64,000 nucleotides of DNA from Mycobacterium pseudokansasii (lineage in GTDB: Bacteria; Actinomycetota; Actinomycetes; Mycobacteriales; Mycobacteriaceae), in assembly GCF_900566075.1 (NCBI RefSeq), contig NZ_UPHU01000001.1:1054001-1118000 (forward strand), read 5' to 3'. The notes under the pieces are model-generated. The model had not been told where the DNA came from, did no database searches, and saw only the letters and a list, made by a program, of their open reading frames with translations. The position numbers were made by a program, and so were the translations under genes. Shown here one piece after another: positions 48,345 to 57,200 of the stretch. Each line of letters begins with the position of its first letter. The first letter of the stretch is position 1.

Positions 48345-49364
48345 ATGGTGAGCCAATCCGTCAGTCTCATTGACGTTTCCAGCTATCTGCCCGGCGAGCC
48401 GATCGGCGCGGATTACTATGCGCAATTCGCCGAATCCGATGACCTGCGTGACAGCCTGATGTTTCGTGCGCCGGCGTTCCGCCATCACGTCGCGCCGGAC
48501 GAGACCGCCGTCGACATGGTGGAGCGTGCGACACGAGGGTTGATCGAACGCCACGGCGAGGAGGTGATCGAGACCGTCGACGTGCTGATCACGCATACTC
48601 AGGCGCCGGATGTGCCGTTCTACGGCGCCGGTGGCGGGATCGCTCACCGTCTGGGCATGCGGCCCTCGTGGGTACTGGACTTGCACAACGGTGGGTGCGC
48701 GGCATTTGTGCTGGCGCTCAACCTGGCTCGCCAACTGCTGACCTCCGGCGCCGGGCGCACGGCGCTGATCGCCATTGCGCAGAATTCGGCGGGCCAGGTG
48801 TTCGATCAACCCGGCGTCCGCCGCAAGGCACAGGCGGCGGTGCCCGGTGACGGGGCCGCGGTGGGCTTGGTCACGCTGTCCGACCGGTCGCCGATTGTGG
48901 GCATCGAGTGCCGCACCTACGGCGAATACGCCGGCGAGATGACGCTTGCCCCCGATCCGCCGCGCAAGTGGTGGCAGCCCGGAACCGGCGAGCTCTGTAT
49001 CGGATTCACCGAGAGCAAGATAACCAAGGTGCTGGCCCGCGGCAACCGGCAGGTCCCGGAAGTGGCGCTGGCGGTCTGCGATCGGATTGGCCTGCCCGCC
49101 AATGATATTGACCTACTAGTCACCAACCAGCCGAACCGGGTGTTTCTGCGCAACTGGCGAGAAGCACTCGAATTGCCTGCCGAACGGCACTTCGACACCT
49201 TCGACGCGTGCGGAAACCTGTTCGGCGCGGGGATTCCGGTCAACCTGGATCGGGCGATCACGACCGGGCGGGTGGCTACCAGCGCCGTGGTCGTGATGGC
49301 CGGGTTCGCCCACGCCGGCGATTTCGCCGGGGCGGCGGCGATGCGCTGGGGCGGGCGGCCCTGA
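48345..49364 (+). CDS. KASIII (FabH)-like condensing enzyme with altered triad
   Basis: 339 residues from the ATG at 48345, 5 bases after the preceding stop. Thiolase fold: DLHNGGCAAFVLALNLA holds the nucleophile Cys118; the second half has ESKITKVLARG and DACGNLFGAGIP with the terminal Asn. At the catalytic His position (usual HQAN) the sequence reads TNQPN, so His is replaced by Asn. Decarboxylative condensation as in FabH is therefore doubtful; acyl transfer or an unusual condensation is more likely. TGATG overlap couples it to the aminotransferase. Confidence 0.85.
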   Translation: MVSQSVSLIDVSSYLPGEPIGADYYAQFAESDDLRDSLMFRAPAFRHHVAPDETAVDMVERATRGLIERHGEEVIETVDVLITHTQAPDVPFYGAGGGIAHRLGMRPSWVLDLHNGGCAAFVLALNLARQLLTSGAGRTALIAIAQNSAGQVFDQPGVRRKAQAAVPGDGAAVGLVTLSDRSPIVGIECRTYGEYAGEMTLAPDPPRKWWQPGTGELCIGFTESKITKVLARGNRQVPEVALAVCDRIGLPANDIDLLVTNQPNRVFLRNWREALELPAERHFDTFDACGNLFGAGIPVNLDRAITTGRVATSAVVVMAGFAHAGDFAGAAAMRWGGRP

Positions 49365-50371
49365 TGCTCACCGTCGCGACCCCGAATGCGATCGACCCGT
49401 GTGCGTTGTCGCTCAACGAGAATCCGTTCCCGCCGCTGCCCGCGGTGCGCTCGGCGCTGATTCGCTCGATCGACGCGGTGAACAGGTATCCGGAGTTTCT
49501 GCCGCAGCGCCTGCGCGAATTGATTGCCGCCCACATCGGCATGCCCGTCGAACAGGTGGTACTCGGTGCCGGTGCGACCGGCGTGGTGATGCAGGCCCTC
49601 CGCGCGGTGACCGTGCCCGGCGAGGTGATAGCGATGGCCGCGCCGACCTTCGACGGATATCCGATCGTCGCGCAGCTGGCGGGATTGACGGTGGTGACCG
49701 TCCCGCTCGACGAATACGGCCATCACGATCTGGGGGCGCTGGCCGACGCCGCCGCCCACTCCCGAGTGGTGGCGCTGTGCCGGCCCCACAATCCCACCGG
49801 CACGCTGGAGCAGGCGCCGGCGGTGGTGAGATTCCTGAGCCGGGTGCCGCCGGACACCGTGGTGCTGCTCGACGAGGCGTACGTCGAATTCGCTGCGCCG
49901 AAGTATCGAATCGACGCTTCGGCGTTGCTTTCTCGGTTCCCCAATGTGCTGGTGGTGCGGACCTTTTCCAAGGCCTACGGGCTGGCCGGGCTGCGGATCG
50001 GTTACGGCCTGGCGGCGGCGGAACTGGCCGCAGCGATGTGGGCCCAGCAGCTTCCGTTCGGCATGGCCGGCACCGGCTTACTCGCGGTCGCCGCTTCTTA
50101 TGAGGCCGAAGACCAGTTGGCGCACCGGATTCGGCTGATCACAGCCGAACGGCGCTATCTTCGGCGGCAATTGAGCGCGATGGGGATATTCACCACCGAC
50201 GCGCACGCCAACTTCATGTACCTGCCGTCGAGGGGTCGGCGCTGGGATGAAGTTTTCACCCGGGCCGGGCTGCAGGTCCGGCTGTACCCGGACGGCGGTG
50301 CGCGGATAACCGTGGGCAGCCGCGCGTCAACTCTGGCGGTGTTGTCCGCGGTCGGAAAATCTGCGGCGTGA
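49364..50371 (+). CDS. PLP-dependent aminotransferase, HisC-like
   Basis: 335 residues, fold type I aminotransferase of the histidinol-phosphate family. LSLNENPFPPLPAV at the start, CRPHNPTGTLE, DEAYVEF, and the Schiff-base lysine K203 in FSKAYGLAGLRIGYG. Mycobacteria have their true hisC in the his operon, so this copy probably transaminates a keto intermediate made by the ThDP and KASIII enzymes in the same operon. Start codon overlaps the KASIII stop. Confidence 0.88.
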   Translation: MLTVATPNAIDPCALSLNENPFPPLPAVRSALIRSIDAVNRYPEFLPQRLRELIAAHIGMPVEQVVLGAGATGVVMQALRAVTVPGEVIAMAAPTFDGYPIVAQLAGLTVVTVPLDEYGHHDLGALADAAAHSRVVALCRPHNPTGTLEQAPAVVRFLSRVPPDTVVLLDEAYVEFAAPKYRIDASALLSRFPNVLVVRTFSKAYGLAGLRIGYGLAAAELAAAMWAQQLPFGMAGTGLLAVAASYEAEDQLAHRIRLITAERRYLRRQLSAMGIFTTDAHANFMYLPSRGRRWDEVFTRAGLQVRLYPDGGARITVGSRASTLAVLSAVGKSAA

Positions 50372-50418
50372 ATGTCGTGTGTTGACCCGATGGCCCCGCC
50401 AGTGCGGTAAGAAAGGGC

Positions 50419-50931
50419 GTGGCTGCATCACGACCGGAGAAACCTGACCCGATCGCTGTGGCCCGGGCCAACTGGGAGAAGGCCGGGTGGGGTGACGTGG
50501 TGCCGGGCATGGTCGCGGTGACGTCGGTGATGCGTGCACACCAGATTCTGCTGGCCCGCGTCGAAACGGCGCTGCGCCCCTACGATCTCAGTTTCTCGCG
50601 GTTCGAGTTGCTGCGGCTATTGGCGTTCAGCCGCACCGGAGCGTTGCCGATCACCAAGGCCTCCGACCGCCTTCAGGTTCATGTCACCAGCGTCACGCAC
50701 GCGATCCGCCGGCTGGAAGCCGACGGGCTGGTACAACGGGTGCCGCACCCCACCGACGGGCGGACCACGCTGGTGCAGATCACCGAGTTGGGGCGCGCCA
50801 CCGTCGAGGACGCCACCCTGACTCTCAACGAGCAGGTGTTCGCCGACATCGGAATGGACGCTGACGAATCGGCGGCGCTGGTGTCCTCCATCGAAACGTT
50901 GCGGCGCAACGCCGGAGATTTCACCGAGTGA
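50419..50931 (+). CDS. MarR-family transcriptional regulator (Rv0737-like)
   Basis: 170 residues from a GTG. Winged helix: LSFSRFELLRLLAFSRTGALPITKASDRLQVHVTSVTHAIRRLEADGLVQR followed by the wing HPTDGRTTLVQIT. Equivalent to Rv0737. It starts 47 bases after the aminotransferase and overlaps the next gene by four bases. It could respond to an acid or phenolic ligand; a role in controlling the upstream four-gene cluster is possible but unproved. Confidence 0.9.
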   Translation: MAASRPEKPDPIAVARANWEKAGWGDVVPGMVAVTSVMRAHQILLARVETALRPYDLSFSRFELLRLLAFSRTGALPITKASDRLQVHVTSVTHAIRRLEADGLVQRVPHPTDGRTTLVQITELGRATVEDATLTLNEQVFADIGMDADESAALVSSIETLRRNAGDFTE

Positions 50932-50951
50932 ACCGAGAGAAAGGCACGTCA

Positions 50952-51500
50952 GTGGACCCACTAGTTGCTCACCAGCGAGCGCAGGATGCGTTCGCCGGCG
51001 TCCTCGCCAACGTCAGCCCCGAACAGCACGGCGCTCCGACACCCTGCTCGGAGTGGACCGTGCGGGACCTGATCGAGCATGTCATCAGCGGCAACGAGCA
51101 CGTCGGGCAATGGGCGCAACACCCGGTTGAGCCGCCCGCACGGCCCGACGACATGCTGGCCGCTCACCGGACCGCGGCCGCCGCCGCCCAGGAGGTCTTC
51201 GCCGCGTCCGACGGGATGTCCACCGCCTTCAAGCTGCCGTTCGGGGAGCTGCCCGGCCAGGTCTTCGTCGGGATCCGCACCAGCGATGTGCTGACCCACG
51301 CGTGGGATCTGGCGGCCGCCACCGGTCAACCCACCGATCTTGACCCCGAATTGGCGACCGAACAGCTCGCCGCCGTGCGCGCGTTCGTGGGGCCGCAGTT
51401 CCGCGGGCCGGGAAAGCCTTTCGCCGAGGAGCAGCCGTGCTCACCGGAGCGTGCGCCCGCAGATCGGCTGGCCGCGTTCCTGGGCCGAAAGGTCCGGTGA
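50952..51500 (+). CDS. Mycothiol-dependent DinB/maleylpyruvate isomerase-like protein (TIGR03086 type)
   Basis: 182 residues from the GTG at 50952 (MDPLVAHQRAQDAF), the same length as Rv0738; AAAGG lies 8 bases upstream. An in-frame GTG at 50928 overlapping the marR stop is less likely. Contains TPCSEWTVRDLIEHVI and LTHAWDLAAATGQ, the metal-binding His residues of the DinB-like superfamily. Probably a mycothiol-S-transferase-like enzyme; substrate unknown. Confidence 0.82.
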   Translation: MDPLVAHQRAQDAFAGVLANVSPEQHGAPTPCSEWTVRDLIEHVISGNEHVGQWAQHPVEPPARPDDMLAAHRTAAAAAQEVFAASDGMSTAFKLPFGELPGQVFVGIRTSDVLTHAWDLAAATGQPTDLDPELATEQLAAVRAFVGPQFRGPGKPFAEEQPCSPERAPADRLAAFLGRKVR

Positions 51501-51501
51501 G

Positions 51502-52389
51502 CTAGCCGGTTCGCAGCATTTCGATCACCGCACTGAAGTCCAAGGCGCCGTGGTCGACGTCGGACGCGATGAACTCGGCATAGATCTCGGCGGCGTGCCG
51601 GCCCAGCGGCGCGGGGGATCCGGTGGCGGTCACCGCGTCCATCGCCAGGCCCAGGTCCTTGTTCATCAACGCCGTCGCGAAGCCCGGCTTGAAGTCGTTG
51701 TTGGCCGGCGATGTGGGAACCGGGCCCGGCACCGGGCAGTTGGTGTGCACCGCCCAGCAGTTGCCGGTCGCGCCGGTGATGACGTCGAACAGCGACTGGG
51801 CCGACAGCCCGAGCTTCTCGGCCAGCACGAACGCCTCGCCGATCGCGATCTGCTGCACAGCCAGGACCATGTTGTTGCACAACTTGGCGGCCTGGCCCGC
51901 GCCGGCCGCACCGCAGTGAATGATCTTGCCCGCCATGGGTTCCAGCACCGGGCGGGCCCGCTCCAAAACGTCCGCGTCGCCGCCGACCATGAACGCCAGC
52001 GTCCCGGCCGCGGCACCCTTGACACCGCCGGAAACCGGCGCGTCGAGTTGGGCCAGGCCGTGCGATGCGGCCAGCGCATGCACCTCGCGGGCATCGCTGA
52101 CCGAGATCGTTGAGCTGTCGATGAAAAGTGCACCCGGTCGCGCGGCGGGCAGCACCTCGGCGTAGCAGCGCTTGACCACGTCACCGGTGGGAAGCATGGT
52201 GATCACCACGTCGGCCTCGGAAACCGCGCTGGCTGCGCTGTCGACCACCGCGCAGCCGCTTGATGCCGCCGCTGTCGCCGCTGCGGGCGCCGGGTCGTAC
52301 CCGCGCACAATGTGGCCGGCGGCAACCAGATTCGCAGACATGGGCGCCCCCATGTTGCCCAGTCCCAAGAACGCGATCGTCTCTGTCAC
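51502..52389 (-). CDS. mmsB: 3-hydroxyisobutyrate dehydrogenase
   Basis: 295 residues from a GTG at 52389. Beta-hydroxyacid dehydrogenase with NAD motif FLGLGNMGAPMSANLVAAGH, substrate motif LDAPVSGGVKGA, and catalytic Lys in GQAAKLCNNM. Oxidises 3-hydroxyisobutyrate to methylmalonate semialdehyde in valine breakdown. Third gene of mmsA-fadE9-mmsB, 19 bases after fadE9; equals Rv0751c. It nearly abuts the convergent DinB-like gene, where M. tuberculosis has twelve more genes. Confidence 0.93.
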   Translation of the reverse strand: MTETIAFLGLGNMGAPMSANLVAAGHIVRGYDPAPAAATAAASSGCAVVDSAASAVSEADVVITMLPTGDVVKRCYAEVLPAARPGALFIDSSTISVSDAREVHALAASHGLAQLDAPVSGGVKGAAAGTLAFMVGGDADVLERARPVLEPMAGKIIHCGAAGAGQAAKLCNNMVLAVQQIAIGEAFVLAEKLGLSAQSLFDVITGATGNCWAVHTNCPVPGPVPTSPANNDFKPGFATALMNKDLGLAMDAVTATGSPAPLGRHAAEIYAEFIASDVDHGALDFSAVIEMLRTG

Positions 52390-52408
52390 GTGTGTCACGT
52401 GGTGGAGC

Positions 52409-53569
52409 CTAAACGGTGGTGCGGAACCGCGCGGCTTCGGCCCGGCCGATGACCACCCGCATGATTTCGTTGGTTCCTTCCAGAATGCGATGCACCCGCA
52501 GGTCGCGGACGATCTTCTCCAGACCGTACTCGCGCAGGTAGCCGTACCCGCCGTGCAGTTGCAGCGCCTTGTCGGCGACTTCGAAGCAGGTGTCGGTGAC
52601 ATAGCGCTTGGCCATGGCGCACAGCTCGACCTTGTCGGCGGCGTCGTCGTCGAGCGCACTCGCGGCCCGCCACAACAGCATTCGCGACGTTTCCAGCCCG
52701 GTGGCCATGTCGGCCAGGGTGAACCGGACGGTGGGTTCGTCGAGCAGGCTGGCCCCGAACGCGTGTCGCTCCCGAACATAGGCGCCGGCCTTGTCGAAGG
52801 CTGCCTGCGCGCCGCCCAGTGAACACGCCGCGATGTTGAGCCGGCCGCCGTTGAGACCGTTCATCGCAATGCCGAAGCCGGCCCCCTCGCCGTCGGCGCC
52901 GCCCAGCATGGCGTCGGCGGGCACCCGGACCCCGTCCAGGATCACCTGGGCGGTCGGTTGGGCATGCCAGCCCATCTTCTCTTCCAGGGCGCCGAAACTC
53001 AGTCCAGCAGTTCCCTTTCCGATCACGAAGGCAGATATGCCGCGCGGGCTGTCCGCACCCGTGCGGGCCATCACCACGTACACATCCGAGGCTCCCGCGC
53101 CGGAAATGAACTGCTTGACGCCGTCGAGCACATAGTCGGAACCGTGCTTGACCGCTCGGGTGCTCAGCGCACTGGCGTCCGATCCGGCCCCGGGCTCGGT
53201 CAGGCAGTAACTGGCGATGACGTCCATGGCGGCCAGCCGTGGCACCCAGTCCTTGCGCTGCTCGGCGGTGCCGAAGCTGTCGATCATCCAGGCGCACATG
53301 TTGTGGATGGACAGGAAGGCGGCGGTGACCGGGTCGGCGATGGCCAACTGCTCGAAGATGCGCACCCCGTCGAGCCGGCGCAGCCCGCTGCCGCCCACGT
53401 CGTCACGGCAGTAGATGGCGGCCATCCCGAGTTCGGCGGCCTCACGCAGCACGTCCACCGGGAAGTGGTTGCTGGTGTCCCATTCCAGAGCGTATGGGGC
53501 CAACCGCTTTTCGGCGAAGGCAGCCGCCGTCTCGGTGATCACCCGCTCGTCGTCGTTGAGGGTAAACAT
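52409..53569 (-). CDS. fadE9: Acyl-CoA dehydrogenase (probable isobutyryl-CoA dehydrogenase)
   Basis: 386 residues. Acyl-CoA dehydrogenase with YCLTEPGAGSDASAL (FAD-contact), DKALQLHGGYGYLREY and the catalytic Glu in RILEGTNEIMRVVIGR region. Its place between mmsA and mmsB points to isobutyryl-CoA oxidation in valine catabolism. Equivalent to Rv0752c. Confidence 0.92.
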   Translation of the reverse strand: MFTLNDDERVITETAAAFAEKRLAPYALEWDTSNHFPVDVLREAAELGMAAIYCRDDVGGSGLRRLDGVRIFEQLAIADPVTAAFLSIHNMCAWMIDSFGTAEQRKDWVPRLAAMDVIASYCLTEPGAGSDASALSTRAVKHGSDYVLDGVKQFISGAGASDVYVVMARTGADSPRGISAFVIGKGTAGLSFGALEEKMGWHAQPTAQVILDGVRVPADAMLGGADGEGAGFGIAMNGLNGGRLNIAACSLGGAQAAFDKAGAYVRERHAFGASLLDEPTVRFTLADMATGLETSRMLLWRAASALDDDAADKVELCAMAKRYVTDTCFEVADKALQLHGGYGYLREYGLEKIVRDLRVHRILEGTNEIMRVVIGRAEAARFRTTV

Positions 53570-53582
53570 CGGCGCCTACCGC

Positions 53583-55103
53583 CTACTGCATCGTCGGGAT
53601 GACGAACTCGGCGCCATCCTTGATGCCGGACGGCCAGCGCGAGGTGACGGTTTTGACCTTGGTGTAGAACTGGATCGACGTCGGGCCGTGCTGGTTGAGA
53701 TCGCCGAACCCGGAGCGTTTCCAGCCGCCGAAGGTGTGATAGGCCACCGGTACCGGGATGGGAACGTTGACGCCGACCATGCCCACCTGAACCCGCGAGA
53801 CGAAATCGCGTGCGGTATCACCGTCGCGGGTGAAGATCGCAACGCCGTTGCCGTACTCGTGCTCCGAGGGCAGGCGCAGGGCTTCCTCGTAGTTGTGGGC
53901 GCGGACCATGCACAGCACCGGCCCGAAGATCTCGTCGGTGTAGATCGACATGTCCGGGGTGACGTGGTCGAACAGCGTCGGCCCGATGAAGAAGCCGCCT
54001 TCCAGGTTGGCGTCACCGAAAGTCAGGTCGTCGCTGGCCCGTTCGCGGCCGTCGATGACGATCTCGGCGCCGGCCTGGACGCCCTGGTTGATGTAGTCGC
54101 GCACCCGGGTCAGCGCGGCCTCGGTGACCAGCGGGCCGTAGTCGGCCTTGGGGTCCAGGCTGTGGCCGACCCGCAGGTTGTTGATCCGCTCGATCAGCCT
54201 GGCGCGCAACCGTTCCGCGGTCTGCTCACCGACCGGGACCGCGACACTGATCGCCATGCAGCGTTCGCCGGCGCTGCCGTAGCCGGCGCCGATCAGCGCG
54301 TCGACCGCCTGGTCGAGATCCGCGTCGGGCATCACGATCATGTGGTTTTTGGCGCCCCCGAAGCATTGCGAGCGCTTGCCGGTGGCGGCGGCGCCGGCGT
54401 AGATGTACTGGGCGATGTCGGAGCTGCCGACGAAGCCGACTGCCTTGATGTCAGGGTGGTTGAGGATGGCGTCGACGGCTTCCTTGTCGCCGTGCACGAC
54501 CTGGAATACCCCGGGGGGCAGGCCGGCTTCGGCGAACAGTTCGGCCAGCCGTACCGGGACCGACGGGTCGCGCTCACTCGGCTTGAGCAGGAACGCGTTT
54601 CCGCAGGCAAGGGCGGGGCCGGCCTTCCACAGCGGGATCATCGCCGGGAAGTTGAACGGGGTGATGCCCGCGACCACGCCGAGTGGCTGTCGCAGCGAGT
54701 AGACGTCGATGCCCGGTCCGGCGCCCTCGGTGTACTCACCCTTGAGCAGATGCGGGATCCCGAGGCAGAACTCGATCACCTCGATGCCGCGCTGAATGTC
54801 GCCTGCGGCGTCGGCCAGCGTCTTGCCGTGCTCGAGTGAGAGTAGTTCGGCCAGTTCGTCGTTGTTGTCGTTGACCAACTCGATGAACCGCATCAGCACT
54901 CGAGCGCGGCGTTGCGGATTCCATGCGGCCCAGCCTTTTTGGGCCTCGACAGCGGATGCCACCGCGGCGTCGACGTCGGCTGGCGAGGCCATCGGCACTG
55001 TTGCCTGGACCTGACCGGTGTTGGGGTCGAAGACGTCGGCGGTACGGGTGGACCGGCCGGCGGTGCGCTGGCCGTCGATGAAATGCGGAATATGTGTGGT
55101 CAT
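53583..55103 (-). CDS. mmsA: Methylmalonate semialdehyde dehydrogenase (acylating)
   Basis: 506 residues from the ATG at 55103 (MTTHIPHFIDGQRTAG), matching Rv0753c; a longer frame reaches 55145. CoA-dependent aldehyde dehydrogenase that forms propionyl-CoA. Catalytic Cys in GSAGERCMAISVAV, NAD site ITPFNFPAMIPLWK, and GFVGSSDIAQYIY. First gene of the valine operon. Its product propionyl-CoA feeds methylmalonyl-CoA, a possible extender for the PKS cluster. Confidence 0.95.
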   Translation of the reverse strand: MTTHIPHFIDGQRTAGRSTRTADVFDPNTGQVQATVPMASPADVDAAVASAVEAQKGWAAWNPQRRARVLMRFIELVNDNNDELAELLSLEHGKTLADAAGDIQRGIEVIEFCLGIPHLLKGEYTEGAGPGIDVYSLRQPLGVVAGITPFNFPAMIPLWKAGPALACGNAFLLKPSERDPSVPVRLAELFAEAGLPPGVFQVVHGDKEAVDAILNHPDIKAVGFVGSSDIAQYIYAGAAATGKRSQCFGGAKNHMIVMPDADLDQAVDALIGAGYGSAGERCMAISVAVPVGEQTAERLRARLIERINNLRVGHSLDPKADYGPLVTEAALTRVRDYINQGVQAGAEIVIDGRERASDDLTFGDANLEGGFFIGPTLFDHVTPDMSIYTDEIFGPVLCMVRAHNYEEALRLPSEHEYGNGVAIFTRDGDTARDFVSRVQVGMVGVNVPIPVPVAYHTFGGWKRSGFGDLNQHGPTSIQFYTKVKTVTSRWPSGIKDGAEFVIPTMQ

Positions 55104-55405
55104 GGCTGTCCAGGTTGGTTGGGGCGGAAACGTTGATACTTGCATATCCTAGTAACTGTGGTCGGGGGTGCGCAAACGAGGGTTCGCGGGAGTGGGCACG
55201 TGGCGCTTCCACCGAATCACCCTGGTCTTGCGACAGCGTGTCCACGCCCTGTTCGGCCATCTGCCGGCATATGCGTCGTGCCCAACCGCGGGTGAACCGA
55301 ACTGGATGCGGCTTCGTCACTCGGGATGAGGGCTTTACACCGGTTGAACGGACGCACGCTGATGACTCTTGGACGCCGCCGACGAAGTCAGGCGAGGGGG
55401 GTTCG
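55104..55405. other. Divergent promoter gap of mmsA and the flavin monooxygenase
   Basis: 302 bases. No recognisable protein on either strand and no clear -35/-10 pair; both flanking genes must be driven from here. A G-rich run (GAGGGGGG, about 55394-55401) precedes the monooxygenase GTG. Confidence 0.4.
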
Positions 55406-56596
55406 GTGAAGCTTCGCATCGTTGTCGTCGGGGCCGGTGTCGGCGGTCTCTCCATCGCGCGGGGGCTATTGTGCGACGGGCATGACGTGACCGTGTTCGA
55501 ACGGCGGCCGGATGCGCAGCCAGGTGGCGGCGCCGTCACCATCTGGTCCAACGGCGCTACGGTGTTGGGACAGCTGGGCGTCGACATGGACGGCGCCGGC
55601 CAATTGCTTTCCGCCGTAAGGATACTGACGTCCACGGGTCGCCCGCTGGCCACCTTGGACGTGAGCGCGATGGTGCGCCGGCTGGGCGCGCCGGTTCGGA
55701 TGGTCCCACGCCGAGTCCTGGTGGAGCGGCTGCTGAAGGGCTTTCCGGCCGAACGGATCTGCTACAACTCCTGCGTAGTGGGCGTGACCGGTGGGCACGA
55801 CGGCGTGCGCGCCGCATTCCATGACGGCAGCTCGGCCGAAGCGGATCTGCTGATCGGCGCCGACGGACTGCACTCGACGGTGAGAGACATCGTCGGCGCG
55901 CAGCATGCGCAGCCGACCGGTTGGTGTAGCTGGCAGGGGCTGGTCAGCTTGCCAGATCTCGCCGACAAGCACGTCGCGCAGGTCATCATCGGCGACCGCG
56001 GAAACACCGGCCTGTGGCCTGCCGGCGGCTGCGATGTGCAGTGGTGGTTCGACCTGCCGTGGTCGTACGACTTCGTCAGGCCGCGACGTCCGACCGAGAT
56101 GATCCGGGCCACATTCGCCGGATGGTCCGGCTCGGTCGATCGAGTATTGGCCGCGCTGACCGATGACGACCTTGTCCATTCGCCCTACCCGCATTTTCGC
56201 CATCCCATCCCGCCTCCGGGCCGTGGCGCGGTGACATTGCTCGGCGACGCCGCGCATACGATGCCGCCCACTCTCGCGCAGGGGGCTAATCAGGCGCTGC
56301 TCGACACGATGGTGTTGCGCAAAGCGCTGTGGGACCTCGACCGCGGCGATGTGTCCGCCGCGCTGCGCTGGTACGAAAAGACCAGACGCCGCAAGCTGAT
56401 GGCGGTGTCGCGGGTGGCGTCGCTACCGGTGTCGCATCGTGAATCCGTGCTCAGGCCGGCGGCAATGATCTCCGACAGTCTCCACACCTGGGCGTTGACA
56501 ACGTTTTTGAGTAGGACGAGCCACCATCGGATGTCCATGCAGATCACCAAGGAACTCGGCGCCGTCGCGGCCGCCGCGTCGTGTGCGGTGCGATGA
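55406..56596 (+). CDS. FAD-dependent monooxygenase (PHBH-like)
   Basis: 396 residues from the GTG at 55406. FAD fold VVVGAGVGGLSIARGL with acidic VFERR, the DG motif LLIGADGLHSTVR, and GDAAHTMPPTLAQGANQALLD, the second FAD motif of class A flavoprotein hydroxylases. It would hydroxylate an aromatic or polyketide-like substrate. The TGA overlaps the start of the DUF4389 gene. Confidence 0.9.
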   Translation: MKLRIVVVGAGVGGLSIARGLLCDGHDVTVFERRPDAQPGGGAVTIWSNGATVLGQLGVDMDGAGQLLSAVRILTSTGRPLATLDVSAMVRRLGAPVRMVPRRVLVERLLKGFPAERICYNSCVVGVTGGHDGVRAAFHDGSSAEADLLIGADGLHSTVRDIVGAQHAQPTGWCSWQGLVSLPDLADKHVAQVIIGDRGNTGLWPAGGCDVQWWFDLPWSYDFVRPRRPTEMIRATFAGWSGSVDRVLAALTDDDLVHSPYPHFRHPIPPPGRGAVTLLGDAAHTMPPTLAQGANQALLDTMVLRKALWDLDRGDVSAALRWYEKTRRRKLMAVSRVASLPVSHRESVLRPAAMISDSLHTWALTTFLSRTSHHRMSMQITKELGAVAAAASCAVR

Positions 56597-57186
56597 ACGC
56601 GGCCGACCCGGTACGGGTACGAGGTGCGATCGATGCGCCCTCGCGCTGGCTGTGGCTGTTCAAATGGTGCGTACTGGCCGTCCCCCACTACCCGGTCTTG
56701 ATAGTGCTGTATGCGGTCTATCCGGTGCTGACGGTCGTGGCCGGCGTCGCGATCCTCTTCACCGGACGGTATCCGCGCCCCATCTTCGACTTCAACGTCG
56801 GGGTGCTGCGCTGGTCCTGGCGGGTCATGAACTACCGGTTTCCGATGAACAGCACCGACAAATACCCACCCTTCACGCTTGCGTCTCGGCCCGCGTACCC
56901 GGGGGATCTCGAGGTGGATTATCCGCAGCGGCTGGGGAAGTGGCGTGTGCTGGTGAAGTGGTGGCTGTTGGGGCTTCCGCAGATACTGCTGTGCTGGGCG
57001 ATGGAGCCGCTGCTGCAGGTGCTGTGCGTGGTCTCGGCGGTGTGGTTGTTGTGCACCGGGGTAATTCATCGGGGCATGTTCGACCTGCTGATGGGCATCG
57101 TCCGGTGGCGATACCGGGTTGCGGTGTACGTTTCGTTGATGCGAGACGAGTATCCGCCGTTCCGACTGGACCAAGGTGGTAGCTGA
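56593..57186 (+). CDS. DUF4389 membrane protein
   Basis: 197 residues from the ATG at 56593 (four-base overlap with the monooxygenase). Two internally repeated halves, each with a hydrophobic hairpin followed by a conserved FDF/FDLL-G-RW-YRV segment (IFDFNVGVLRWSWRVMNYRF and MFDLLMGIVRWRYRVAVYVS), then YPPF. This is the DUF4389 pattern. Likely four membrane helices. Function unknown; encoded between two enzymes it may tether them to the membrane. Confidence 0.8.
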   Translation: MNAADPVRVRGAIDAPSRWLWLFKWCVLAVPHYPVLIVLYAVYPVLTVVAGVAILFTGRYPRPIFDFNVGVLRWSWRVMNYRFPMNSTDKYPPFTLASRPAYPGDLEVDYPQRLGKWRVLVKWWLLGLPQILLCWAMEPLLQVLCVVSAVWLLCTGVIHRGMFDLLMGIVRWRYRVAVYVSLMRDEYPPFRLDQGGS

Positions 57187-57200
57187 CGCACGGTAATTCG

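Noticed and set aside
49364..50371. True histidine-biosynthetic hisC
   Set aside because: No other his genes are nearby and it is coupled to a KASIII-like gene, so a pathway-specific aminotransferase is more likely.
52390..52779. Long upstream extension of mmsB
   Set aside because: It reads fadE9 in a wrong frame; the dehydrogenase fold starts at the GTG at 52389.
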